A stretch of DNA of 34,663 nt from Myxococcales bacterium (GTDB lineage Bacteria > Myxococcota_A > Polyangia > Polyangiales > Ga0077539). This document shows positions 24,168-31,554 of the stretch, one piece after another (position 1 is the stretch's first letter; each line of letters begins with the position of its first letter). The DNA is taken from NCBI GenBank assembly GCA_013298625.1, contig JAAFIF010000100.1, positions 1 to 34,663 of the forward strand. The letters are read 5' to 3'. The notes under the pieces are model-generated. The model saw only the letters and a program-made list of their open reading frames with translations. It was not told where the DNA came from and ran no database searches. The position numbers and the translations under genes were made by a program.

Positions 24168-25196
24168 GTGGACGAGTCGCCCAACGAGTCCCCGACGTCG
24201 CGCGACGAGAAGACCGGTCGCCTGCTCGGCGCAGGCGCGATGACCGCGCTCTCGATCGCGTATCCGTTCGCCGCGCTCTGGTACTTCTGGCACGACTGGA
24301 TCAAGTACGCGCGCGACGCGCACCGCGTGTGGATCGGCGCGCCGGGGATCGCCGTCCCGGTCAACGAGGCGATGATCACGCTCTTGTCGCCCTGGCGCGT
24401 GGCGCTCGCGGCGCTCACGGCGAAGCTGCTGTTCAGCTCGGCGAGCAAGCTGCGCAAGGGCGAGCAGAACGCAAAGGCGCTGTCGTTTCTCACGCTGTTC
24501 GGGCTGCTGTTGCCGCAGTCGTTTTGGCTGTTCGAGTTCGTCAACGACTGGCTCGGCGGAGAGGGGCTCGCGAAGGTGGGCGCGATGATGCTGGCGATCG
24601 TCGCGCTGCCCACGCTCGCGATGGCGCGCGGCGACGGAGCGATCGGCCAGTGGGGCGGCCTCGACGAGAGCAACAAGAAGCGCGTGATGGGCGCGGCCGT
24701 CGGGATGGGCTGGCTCGGGATGGCCGCGATGTCCTTCGTCGATCACTCGTACCTGGCCCGCGGTGGGTCCGGCGCGCTGTGGGCCTCCATCGCGACGATG
24801 GTCCTCTCGGCGATCACCATGGCGGGGCTCTTCAAGCAGAAGACCTGGGCCCTGTTCGCGTCGCTCGGGGCCGTCGGCGCCGCGGGCGCAGGCGCGGTCG
24901 CCCTCTCCAACGCCACGCTCCTCGAAGGCGGAACGCCCATCGACGGCGCCCTCGCCTCCGTCGCCAACGCGCCCTTCGCCGCCGCGGCCATCCCTGCGCT
25001 GGTGCTCTTCGCCCTGCTTCGCCCGTTCTTCGCAGGCGTCGCGAAGGCAGCGGTCGGCAAGGACCCTTCGATCGCCGCACAACCCGATGAGCGCACGCAC
25101 GTGCGCATCGCCACCGAGCCGCAGACGACCGCGCCAACCGAAGAGCACGCGATGGACGCGAGCCACGGACAGGCGAGCGGCGCGCGCGGCGCATAG
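24168..25196 (+). CDS. Multi-pass membrane protein of unknown function
   Basis: About 342 residues from the GTG at 24168; an in-frame ATG at 24063 would add an Arg-rich, improbable N-terminus. I count about seven or eight hydrophobic segments, among them TALSIAYPFAALWYFW, ALTAKLLFSSAS, LTLFGLLLPQSFWLFEFV, VGAMMLAIVALPTLAMA and IPALVLFALLRPFFAG. Between them are short charged loops (FWHDWIKYARDAHR; LDESNKKRVMG) and a hydrophilic Thr/Glu-rich C-terminal tail. No transporter or enzyme motif is recognised. A TACGAT hexamer lies 12 bp before the GTG and could be a -10 box of a nearly leaderless transcript. It is divergent from HK2 and may be under related control. Confidence 0.7.
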   Translation: MDESPNESPTSRDEKTGRLLGAGAMTALSIAYPFAALWYFWHDWIKYARDAHRVWIGAPGIAVPVNEAMITLLSPWRVALAALTAKLLFSSASKLRKGEQNAKALSFLTLFGLLLPQSFWLFEFVNDWLGGEGLAKVGAMMLAIVALPTLAMARGDGAIGQWGGLDESNKKRVMGAAVGMGWLGMAAMSFVDHSYLARGGSGALWASIATMVLSAITMAGLFKQKTWALFASLGAVGAAGAGAVALSNATLLEGGTPIDGALASVANAPFAAAAIPALVLFALLRPFFAGVAKAAVGKDPSIAAQPDERTHVRIATEPQTTAPTEEHAMDASHGQASGARGA

Positions 25197-25218
25197 ATTC
25201 TACCAGCAGAATTGCACG

Positions 25219-25824
25219 ATGAACGACGCACGACGCACGGCGCCCTCTGCGGCGCGCAACCGCGAGCCCATCCTCTCGGCGCTTCGAGAGATCCTCCCGC
25301 CCGAAGGCGTGGTGCTCGAGCTCGCGGCGGGCTCGGGAGAGCACGCGCGATGGTTCTCCGAGGCGTTTTCGGGGCTGCGATGGATCCCCGCGGATCGAGA
25401 CGAAGGGGCTCGGGCCAGCATCGACGCGTGGCGCGAGGGCGCGACGCCCAACCTGCAGCGCGCCGCGGCGATCGACGTTCACGACGCAGACTGGGGCGTC
25501 GGGATGGTCGACGCGATCCTGTGCATCAACATGATCCACATCGCGCCCTGGTCCGCGACGATCGCGCTCTTCGACGGGGCGCAGCGGCACTTGCGCGACG
25601 GCGCGGCGCTCTTCCTCTACGGCGCATACAAGCGCGGCGGGGCCCACACCGCAGTCAGCAACGAGTCCTTCGACGCGTGGCTCAAAGCGCAAGATCCCTC
25701 GTACGGCGTGCGCGACCTCGAAGCTGTGCTCTCGACCGCGAGCGAGCGCGGGCTCTCGCTCGATCGCGTGATCGAGATGCCCTCGAACAACCTCAGCGTG
25801 GTGCTTCGTCGCGCTCGACGGTAG
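25219..25824 (+). CDS. DUF938-family SAM-dependent methyltransferase-like protein
   Basis: The 201-residue protein fits DUF938: NREPILSALREILPPEGVVLELAAGSGEHARWFSEAF holds the SAM-binding motif I (ELAAGSGEH), followed by WIPADRDEGARASI (motif II), AAAIDVHDADWGVGMVDAILCINMIHIAPWSATIALFDGAQRHLRDGAALFLYGAYKRGG and a late SNESFDAWLKAQDPSYGVRDLEAV, all hallmarks of this family. The family has a class I methyltransferase fold but its substrate is not settled. The ATG at 25219 lies 22 bp after the membrane protein stop, so the two may be co-transcribed. It converges with the DUF2071 gene, 7 bp away. Confidence 0.92.
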   Translation: MNDARRTAPSAARNREPILSALREILPPEGVVLELAAGSGEHARWFSEAFSGLRWIPADRDEGARASIDAWREGATPNLQRAAAIDVHDADWGVGMVDAILCINMIHIAPWSATIALFDGAQRHLRDGAALFLYGAYKRGGAHTAVSNESFDAWLKAQDPSYGVRDLEAVLSTASERGLSLDRVIEMPSNNLSVVLRRARR

Positions 25825-25831
25825 CCGCGCT

Positions 25832-26857
25832 CTACACGGGCTCGCGGCGCAGCGGACGCCAGCGGTACGCGCACGGCTCGGGGATGATCAGCGCAGAGTC
25901 GAGCCGCGCGTCGGTGAACGGACCGTCGTCGGTCATCCACGGGACCGAGCACTCGCGGACGGCGGCGAACCGCGCGTTCCACGGGGCGCGGTCGATGGTG
26001 AGGACGTAGACGTAGCGGCCCGGGTCGACGCCGAACGCGTCGTAGCACTCGACGAGGGCGCGTTGCATTTCGTCCGGAGATTTCCAGAGCGAATCGCGAG
26101 GAAGCGCGTGGGGTCCCCGCTCTTCGAGCATCGCTCGGACGCTGGCGCCGCCGACCTCGGGATCGACCGTGCACAGGACCCGCGCCCCGCTGCGCGCGAG
26201 GCTGATCCGGGCCGCGCCGAACTCGTGAAACTTGAACTCCACCAGCGCGTTGCCGACCGCGCGCATCACGGCGTTGTCCGTCTGACTGCGCACGAAGTAC
26301 CCGCCGCGACGCACGTGGCCGGCGCGTCCGCGATAGCGCACGGCCGCGCGGTAGCTCACCTGGTGAAAGTTCACCCCGAAGAGCGAAGGCATCCCCTGCG
26401 GGCGCATCTCGCGCAGCCGCGAGGCGAGCACCTGCACCCACGCGCGGCCGTGAAACACCTCGGGCTCGAGGGGCTCGGGCAAGATCGCCGCGAGCTCCGC
26501 CGGGTCGACCGAGTAGTTGAGCGAGACCGCGTCGAGCCAGTGCGTCTGCACCGTGGTCAGCCACGGGACGCTCGGGCACTCCTCCATCCCCTCGGTCGTC
26601 GGCGACGGGTCCAACGCGCGCTCGATCTCGCCATACACCGCGAGCAGCTCGCTCCCGCCCGCGGGCGTCAGCACAAACGCAGCGCCTTCCACCGCTGCGC
26701 AGCCACGCAAGAGCAGCGCTTCGACCGCCGCGAGCGCGTCCTCAGCGCTCACCCCCGCCGCGCCGAGCGCGTCGATCAACGCCGGGGCGCTCGCCCCCTC
26801 GGGGGCGCCTGCGAGCGCGCCGAGCGCCGCGATTTCAGCGAGCTTCACCGCGCTCAC
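25832..26857 (-). CDS. DUF2071 protein with N-terminal winged-helix-like extension
   Basis: From the GTG at 26857 the protein is 341 residues. The first ~85 (KLAEIAALGALAGAPEGASAPALIDALGAAGVSAEDALAAVEALLLRGCAAVEGAAFVLTPAG, read in parts) look like a winged-helix fold: three helices and a short hairpin. The remainder matches DUF2071 (YqjF/acetoacetate-decarboxylase-like): HWLDAVSLNYSVDPAEL, then LPEPLEPEVFHGRAWVQVLASRL, FHQVSYRAAVRYRG and GGYFVRSQTDN. DUF2071 function is unknown; the combination suggests a ligand-binding module joined to a DNA- or protein-binding one. The GTGA start overlaps the stop of the upstream membrane protein gene. It is the last gene of a four-gene operon. Confidence 0.8.
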   Translation of the reverse strand: MSAVKLAEIAALGALAGAPEGASAPALIDALGAAGVSAEDALAAVEALLLRGCAAVEGAAFVLTPAGGSELLAVYGEIERALDPSPTTEGMEECPSVPWLTTVQTHWLDAVSLNYSVDPAELAAILPEPLEPEVFHGRAWVQVLASRLREMRPQGMPSLFGVNFHQVSYRAAVRYRGRAGHVRRGGYFVRSQTDNAVMRAVGNALVEFKFHEFGAARISLARSGARVLCTVDPEVGGASVRAMLEERGPHALPRDSLWKSPDEMQRALVECYDAFGVDPGRYVYVLTIDRAPWNARFAAVRECSVPWMTDDGPFTDARLDSALIIPEPCAYRWRPLRREPV

Positions 26858-27456
26858 CGCGCGGCCTCGCGCGCCCGCAGCGCGAGCTTCTCTCGGTGCA
26901 ACATCGCCCCGCCGACGCCCTGCGTGAGCGCCCACAGCGCGGCGAAGAGCGCGAACTGCTGCCCCGGCAACAGGGCCATCACCAGCGACATCGCCGCCCA
27001 AATCCCAGCGGGAACGAACCACGCCCTGCCCATCACCGCGCCCATCACCGCCCAGGTCATCGCCGCGAGCACGCAGGCGACGGCGGGCATGAATAGCAGC
27101 ACACGAATTCCCATCAGGTAGTTGATCACGGCGACGAGGGACATGGCCGCGATGAACACGTTCCACAGGGAGAAGGTGAGCCGATCGATGAACGAGGGAG
27201 CGCCCACACGCTTCTCTCTCAGCGCGGCGATGAAGATCCCGTTGCACAGAAAGACCACCGCCCACACGCCCACGAAGGGCCAGGGCGCGTAGGTCCCTCG
27301 CGAGAGCAGCACGTGCGTCGCGTAGAAGCCTCCCCCGTTCGAGAACGCCGAGCAAACCCAGATCAGCCCCCAGTTTTGCAGCGCCGTGTCGTCGCGCGTC
27401 TTGGCGACGACCTTGCGCAACATCGCGAGCGCGTCCGCAGCTTGCTCTCGGTCCAT
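26854..27456 (-). CDS. Small multi-pass membrane protein
   Basis: The 200-residue protein starts MDREQAADALAMLRKVVAKTRDD, an amphipathic cytoplasmic helix, followed by about five or six membrane segments (LIWVCSAFSNGGGFYATHVLL, FVGVWAVVFLCNGIFIAAL, LWNVFIAAMSLVAVINYLMG, VLLFMPAVACVLAAMTWAVMG, FALFAALWALTQGVGG). No family motif is recognised; the fold recalls small polytopic proteins of unknown function that are common beside regulators. It lies 11 bp downstream of the single-pass protein and overlaps the DUF2071 start by 4 bp, so all are probably co-expressed. Confidence 0.8.
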   Translation of the reverse strand: MDREQAADALAMLRKVVAKTRDDTALQNWGLIWVCSAFSNGGGFYATHVLLSRGTYAPWPFVGVWAVVFLCNGIFIAALREKRVGAPSFIDRLTFSLWNVFIAAMSLVAVINYLMGIRVLLFMPAVACVLAAMTWAVMGAVMGRAWFVPAGIWAAMSLVMALLPGQQFALFAALWALTQGVGGAMLHREKLALRAREAAR

Positions 27457-27467
27457 CCGTTGGCGGA

Positions 27468-28190
27468 TCAGTCTACCGCAGACATGAAGTGCTCGCGCAC
27501 CAGCACTCCCTGCGTGGGAATGTTGGTCGCCGTCACGTCCGCCACGTAGTCCGAAAACGCGTAGTAGATCGCGCTCGTCGCGTACGGGCCCGACCCGAGG
27601 TGCTGCGCGTCGAGCTCGCCCGCGCGCCGCGAAGGAGCGCCGACGCTCGCGCGCATCCGCGCTTCGAGCGCGGTCACGTGCCGCACGGCCTCGTCCGGGC
27701 TCAAGCGATAGCGAACCGCGGTGAGGTTCACCAGCCGCAGCGCGCCCGGCGTAAACGCGAAGGTGACCTCGTCGAAGCTGGGGCCTTCGCGGCCTACCGC
27801 GGTCGCGCTCGTAACGCCGCAGAGCAAGAGCGTTCGCTCGCGGCGCTCGCGGCACTCGACGCCGTTGCGCGAGGCCCACTGATCGACCTCGGCGCGCGTT
27901 GTGCGGTCGAGGGCGAACCCGAGCGCGGGTCGCTCGGCGGCCCGAGTGGTCCCGCGCACCGCGCGCGCGACGTGAACTCTGCCTCGCTCGACGTCCTGCG
28001 CGCTCGCGCGACCGACAGGGCAGCTCGCGCCGAACACGCGCGCGTACGCGACGCGGCCCGTGGCGGTGTGCAGCCAGCCGATCACGCCGATCGCCAGAGA
28101 AATCACAGCGAACAACGCGAGCGCAACCCGAAGCAGAAAGCTTCGAACGCGCGCGCGCGAGGGCGCAGGAGCGACGAGCTCAGCAGCCAT
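27468..28190 (-). CDS. Single-pass membrane protein, 240 residues, unknown
   Basis: After a short basic N-terminus comes one membrane segment (about 18-40, LLRVALALFAVISLAIGVIGWL), probably a signal anchor, so the remaining ~200 residues should face the periplasm. That part has three cysteines (in ASCPVG, VECRER and LLLCGV), mixed alpha/beta character and no recognisable motif. Its ATG shares one base with the stop of the truncated haemoglobin gene (TGATG), so they are translationally coupled; a joint envelope function is inferred. Confidence 0.75.
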   Translation of the reverse strand: MAAELVAPAPSRARVRSFLLRVALALFAVISLAIGVIGWLHTATGRVAYARVFGASCPVGRASAQDVERGRVHVARAVRGTTRAAERPALGFALDRTTRAEVDQWASRNGVECRERRERTLLLCGVTSATAVGREGPSFDEVTFAFTPGALRLVNLTAVRYRLSPDEAVRHVTALEARMRASVGAPSRRAGELDAQHLGSGPYATSAIYYAFSDYVADVTATNIPTQGVLVREHFMSAVD

Positions 28191-28828
28191 CAGTCACGCG
28201 CCGAAGCGTCCGGGGGGACGAACGAGCCGCCGTCACGATCGGTGCCCTGCGCGACCTGCGCGCGGGTCGAGTTGAGCACGCCGCCGATGATCGCGATGTC
28301 CGACGCAGCCACGCCAGCGCCGGTGAGCACGCCGGCCGCGATCGTCACGAAGCGATCGAACACCGAGCCGGGGATGTTCAAACCAGCGTGCGACGCGGTC
28401 ATGTTGCGGCACTGCCAGCCCATGTTGTCCGCGGGCGCGCCCGGGTACTGCTCGGGTCCGCCCGCGGCGTTGGCGAGCTGGTTGACCAGGCAGGACTTGA
28501 GCTGCGCGACGTTGGGGTGGCCGTCGACCGGGGGCATTCCGCTCGAGCCAGGCGTGACCTGAAAGTAGAAGTACGAGGCGATCTCCGGGTCCATCAGCTC
28601 CTGGGCGACGATCGCGTCGACCGCGCCCGCGATGCCCGCGCGTCCGCCGAGGCGAGCGTAGAGCGTGCCCCCTGCGTCGCCCGCGGCGCCGTCCGAAGCG
28701 ACGCCGGTGTCCGTGCGAACGCCGGTGTCCGTGGCCGCGTCGCTGTTGTTCGACGAAGGTCCGCAAGCCGCGAGCGCGCAGAGCGCCACGCAGCCGAGCC
28801 AGTTACGAGTCTGTCCGAAAGAAGCCAT
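28190..28828 (-). CDS. Lipoprotein-anchored group I truncated haemoglobin
   Basis: The ATG at 28828 begins a lipoprotein signal (lipobox ALAAC, lipid Cys22), then a DTGV linker (31-54). The globin part starts TLYARLGGRAGIAGAVDAIV (about 55-74), then DPEIASYF, the E-helix block LKSCLVNQLANAAGGPEQYPG and the F-helix block MTASHAGLNIPGSVFDRF with proximal His147, followed by AGVAASDIAIIGGVL. These match TrHbN, which binds O2 or NO through haem. The B-helix aromatic pair usually forming the distal pocket (FY) is IV here, so ligand chemistry may differ. Cys113 and Cys140 could form a disulphide, fitting an exported protein. At 212 residues it is longer than soluble TrHbs because of the linker. GGGAGA lies upstream of the ATG. 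Confidence 0.85.
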   Translation of the reverse strand: MASFGQTRNWLGCVALCALAACGPSSNNSDAATDTGVRTDTGVASDGAAGDAGGTLYARLGGRAGIAGAVDAIVAQELMDPEIASYFYFQVTPGSSGMPPVDGHPNVAQLKSCLVNQLANAAGGPEQYPGAPADNMGWQCRNMTASHAGLNIPGSVFDRFVTIAAGVLTGAGVAASDIAIIGGVLNSTRAQVAQGTDRDGGSFVPPDASARD

Positions 28829-29019
28829 CACGTTTGTGTCTCTCCCTGAAAAGTGACGCGCTTGCGCGCGTAACGCCTCCGCGGGACGCACGACCGACCA
28901 GCGTGGTCGCTCGGCGGCTCCGACGGAAGCCGCCGCAATACGCCGGCCGAGCCCGATCGGTTTTGCTCAGAGTGCGCGAAGCGCGAAGACCGCTCACAAC
29001 GCTCGCCGGACGGCGGCGG

Positions 29020-29571
29020 TTACGGAGCGACGAACACGCGCTCGACCGCGCACTCGAAGAGCTTCGAGCCCACTTCGAGGTAGACCACGGAGCCCGTGAC
29101 CGAGAGCGACCATCGGTTGGTCCGGTCGAGCGTGGCGCTGACGGCGTCGAGAAACGCCGCGTCGACCGCGTACACTTCGAGCTCGCTCGCGCGGTGGATT
29201 CCCTTGCCGTTGTACGTCGCCGCGTCGCGGGCGAGCTCTGCGGCGCGCGCCCACGCGAACACCACCACGCGCGGGCTGGCTTTGCTCGCGCGGTGCAGGC
29301 GCTCGGCGGTCGGAGAGCCCACTTCGATCCACGCCCGCAGCGTACCTTGCAGGTCTCTTTGCCAGAGCGCCGGCTCGTCCGAGACCGAGAGTCCCGAGGA
29401 GAAATCCACGCCTTCTGCGTGCTCGAGGCAGCGCGCGAGCACGCGGGTGACGAGGTAGCGGGGGCTCTCGGACGGGTGCTGGGCGACCCGAAGATCCAGC
29501 GACTCGTACACCGAGCGATCGCTGTCGCTCAGGGAGATTTCGAAGCGGCGAACAATCGAAGGGAGTGCCAT
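29020..29571 (-). CDS. yaeQ: YaeQ family protein
   Basis: The 183-residue protein matches the family throughout: start MALPSIVRRFEISLSDSDRSVYESLDLRVAQHPSESPRYLVTRVLARCLEHAEGVDFSSGLSVSDEPALWQRDLQGTLRAWIEVG (in parts), then ASPRVVVFAWARAAELARD and the C-terminal TGSVVYLEVG. YaeQ has a PD-(D/E)xK-nuclease-like fold; Escherichia YaeQ was reported to compensate for loss of the antiterminator RfaH, but the molecular role is unclear. It begins 13 bp after the FKBP gene in the same direction, so the pair is probably an operon. The symbol is assigned by family resemblance only. Confidence 0.93.
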   Translation of the reverse strand: MALPSIVRRFEISLSDSDRSVYESLDLRVAQHPSESPRYLVTRVLARCLEHAEGVDFSSGLSVSDEPALWQRDLQGTLRAWIEVGSPTAERLHRASKASPRVVVFAWARAAELARDAATYNGKGIHRASELEVYAVDAAFLDAVSATLDRTNRWSLSVTGSVVYLEVGSKLFECAVERVFVAP

Positions 29572-29584
29572 CGCGCGCTGTTCT

Positions 29585-29923
29585 TCAACCGACGCGCAAG
29601 AGCTCGACCTCGAACACCAGCGTCGCGTTCGGCGGGATCACCGGGGGAAATCCCCGCGCTCCGTACCCCATGGCCGCAGGCACGACCAGCTTGCGCAGCC
29701 CGCCGACCTTCATCCCGGCCACGCCTTGGTCCCAGCCCTCGATCACCTCGCCGGCGCCCAGCGTGAAGTCGAAGGGCGTCCCGCGGTCTCTCGACGAGTC
29801 GAACTTCGAGCCGTTGGTGAGCGTCCCGACGTAGTGAACCCACACGGGTCGACCGGCGACGGCCACCGCTCCGGTGCCCACGCGCAGGTCCTCGATCTGC
29901 AGTTGCGTCGCTTGCATGTTCAT
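29585..29923 (-). CDS. FKBP-type peptidyl-prolyl isomerase
   Basis: The 112-residue single-domain FKBP contains VWVHYVGTLTNGSKFDSSRDRGTPFDFTLGAGEVIEGWDQGVAGMKVGGLRKLVVPAAMGYGARGFPPVIPPNATLVFEVELL (seen in order), with the binding-pocket residues Tyr, Asp, Phe, Val-Ile and Trp of active FKBPs. There is no signal peptide, so it acts in the cytoplasm, assisting proline-limited folding. Either Met1 (29923) or Met3 (29917) could start. It precedes yaeQ in an apparent operon and is divergent from the Cys-rich lipoprotein gene 45 bp away. Confidence 0.95.
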   Translation of the reverse strand: MNMQATQLQIEDLRVGTGAVAVAGRPVWVHYVGTLTNGSKFDSSRDRGTPFDFTLGAGEVIEGWDQGVAGMKVGGLRKLVVPAAMGYGARGFPPVIPPNATLVFEVELLRVG

Positions 29924-29937
29924 CGCGCGCAGCGATG

Positions 29938-29955
29938 TATCACGAAATCGCGATA
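29938..29955. promoter_or_regulatory. Imperfect dyad TATCACG-AAAT-CGCGATA between FKBP and lipoprotein genes
   Basis: Six of seven bases in each arm match the inverted arm, in the middle of the only 45 bp between two divergent genes. Such a short region must hold both promoters, so this AT-rich dyad may carry -10-like elements or an operator. Function is inferred. Confidence 0.35.
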
Positions 29956-29968
29956 CCCTCGCCCGCGC

Positions 29969-30631
29969 ATGAAGCTCTCGACCGCTTCTCTCTTCGCGCC
30001 GCTCGTCCTCGCGCTCTCGGCGTGCTCGCCCGAAATGATGCTCGACCCCGACGGAGGCGACGCCTCGCGACCGAGGCCCGACGCGATCGAGCCCTTCTTC
30101 GACGCGACCGCCCGCGACGTCGCAGCGCCCATGGACGCAGCCGCACCCGTGACGTGCACGGACTGGTGCGCCGCGCGCTTGAGCGAGTGCGGCGACCCGC
30201 CCGAGCTCGCGCGCGAGCAGTGCGCCGAGCGCTGCGCGCGCACCCCCATGCCCAACGACGTGATCGCGTGCTTGCAGCGCACCGCGTGCATCGACGTTCG
30301 CACTGCGTTTTCGCGGGCCGCTGGGATCTGCGGGCTCGAGCCCGTGCTCGACTCGGGCGTCTCGCGCCCCGACGTGATCGCGGACACGGGCGTTCGGGTC
30401 GACACCGGCGTGATCGTGGACACTGGGGTCCGCGTGGACTCTGGGGTGATGGACACGGGCGTTCGGGTGGATTCTGGAGTGATGGACACAGGCGTAAGGG
30501 TCGACAGCGGCGTCACAGACACCGGCGTAAGGGTGGACACGGGCGTGACGGACACCGGCGTGCGGATCGACAGCGGCGTGACTGACACGGGCGTGCGCAC
30601 GGACAGCGCGACGGACGCTCCCCGAGGATGA
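29969..30631 (+). CDS. Cys-rich lipoprotein with DTGV-repeat tail
   Basis: The 220-residue protein has a lipoprotein signal (MKLSTASLFAPLVLALSAC, lipid Cys19), an Asp/Ala linker, a compact domain with eight cysteines (63, 67, 74, 85, 89, 101, 107, 121), likely four disulphides in a small helical fold, and a tail (139-213) of DTGVRVDSGV repeats. Five full 11-residue units and a partial one are visible. The tail is acidic and probably extended, perhaps a calcium-binding or spacer region. The ATGA overlap with the ABC ATPase suggests that the lipoprotein works with the transporter or is at least co-expressed with it. Function unknown. Confidence 0.85.
   Translation: MKLSTASLFAPLVLALSACSPEMMLDPDGGDASRPRPDAIEPFFDATARDVAAPMDAAAPVTCTDWCAARLSECGDPPELAREQCAERCARTPMPNDVIACLQRTACIDVRTAFSRAAGICGLEPVLDSGVSRPDVIADTGVRVDTGVIVDTGVRVDSGVMDTGVRVDSGVMDTGVRVDSGVTDTGVRVDTGVTDTGVRIDSGVTDTGVRTDSATDAPRG
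30383..30607 (+). repeat. Tandem repeat of ~33 bp coding the DTGVRVDSGV tail
   Basis: The DNA repeats with a 33 bp period from about 30419 (five units and a partial), preceded by shorter variants. The units differ mostly at third codon positions while the residues are kept, so selection seems to maintain the protein repeat. Confidence 0.85.
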
Positions 30632-31554
30632 GCGAGACCGCTGCGCCCATCGACGTACGCGCGGTGGTCAAGCGCTTCGATCCGCGCGCGAAGCCGGCGC
30701 TCGACGGGGCGACGTTCACCGTGCAACAAGGGCGTCGCGCCTGCTTGCTTGGCCCCAACGGCGCGGGAAAAACCACGCTCATCCGCATCCTGACCGGCGC
30801 CCTCGCCCCGACCTCGGGCGCCGCTTCGATCTTCGGCGCGACGCCCGACACCCGCGCGTGGGAAGAGGCTCGGCGACGAGTGGGGGTCGTCCCCCAGTTG
30901 CCCGGGATGTACCGAGACTTGACCGGGTGCGAGTACCTCGAGCTCGTCCAGGGCGTGTACGGCCGCGGTGACGTCGACGCCGCCGCCAAGACCCTCGGGC
31001 TCACCCGCAAGCACCTGCGCCGCAACATGGCCGAGCTCTCGGGCGGCTGGCAACGAAGGCTCACCCTCGCCGCCGCGCTGTTGTGCGAGCCCGAGCTGAT
31101 CGTCCTCGACGAGCCCACCGTGGGCCTCGACCCCGTCGCCGCACGCGAGGTGATCGCCATGCTCCGCGACGCGATGAAGTCTCGCACTGCGCTGTTGTGC
31201 ACGCACAACCTCGCCGAAGCCGAGGCGCTCTGCGACGCCGTCGTGGTGCTCCGCGACGGGCGCGTGGTGCTCGACGACACGATCGACGCCATGAAGAAGC
31301 GCGCGCCCGCGCACGTCTCGCTCGGCGCCGCGCAGGGCCCGCAGGCCATCGTCGAGACCCTTCGCGCGATCGGGCTCGAGGCCACGGTGCAAGACGACCG
31401 CGCGGTGATGCTCACGGCAGAGCCCGAACAGACGCTGCCCGGCGTCCTGCGCGCGCTCGTCGCCAACAACCTCGACGTCTTCGAGTGCGTCGCCTCGCCG
31501 CCGACGCTCGAAGAGCTCTTTTTACGCGCGGTGAAGGACGAGCCACGACCGTGA
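30628..31554 (+). CDS. ABC transporter ATP-binding protein
   Basis: The 308-residue ATPase has all the motifs: Walker A GPNGAGKTT, Q-loop VVPQLPGMY, signature LSGGWQRR, Walker B LIVLDEPTVGLD and the H-loop THNL. The C-terminal extension (after about residue 220) with TVQDDRAVMLTAEPEQTLPGVLRALVANNLDVFE resembles the tail of drug- and polysaccharide-type ABC-2 exporters. It probably powers the permease encoded next; GTG of that gene overlaps its stop (GTGA). It follows the Cys-rich lipoprotein by an ATGA overlap. The substrate cannot be predicted. Confidence 0.95.
   Translation: MSETAAPIDVRAVVKRFDPRAKPALDGATFTVQQGRRACLLGPNGAGKTTLIRILTGALAPTSGAASIFGATPDTRAWEEARRRVGVVPQLPGMYRDLTGCEYLELVQGVYGRGDVDAAAKTLGLTRKHLRRNMAELSGGWQRRLTLAAALLCEPELIVLDEPTVGLDPVAAREVIAMLRDAMKSRTALLCTHNLAEAEALCDAVVVLRDGRVVLDDTIDAMKKRAPAHVSLGAAQGPQAIVETLRAIGLEATVQDDRAVMLTAEPEQTLPGVLRALVANNLDVFECVASPPTLEELFLRAVKDEPRP

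Noticed and set aside
28912..28935. Strong hairpin CGGCGGCT/AGCCGCCG between yaeQ and the globin gene as terminator
   Set aside because: No T-tract on either strand; such stems are frequent in DNA of this composition.
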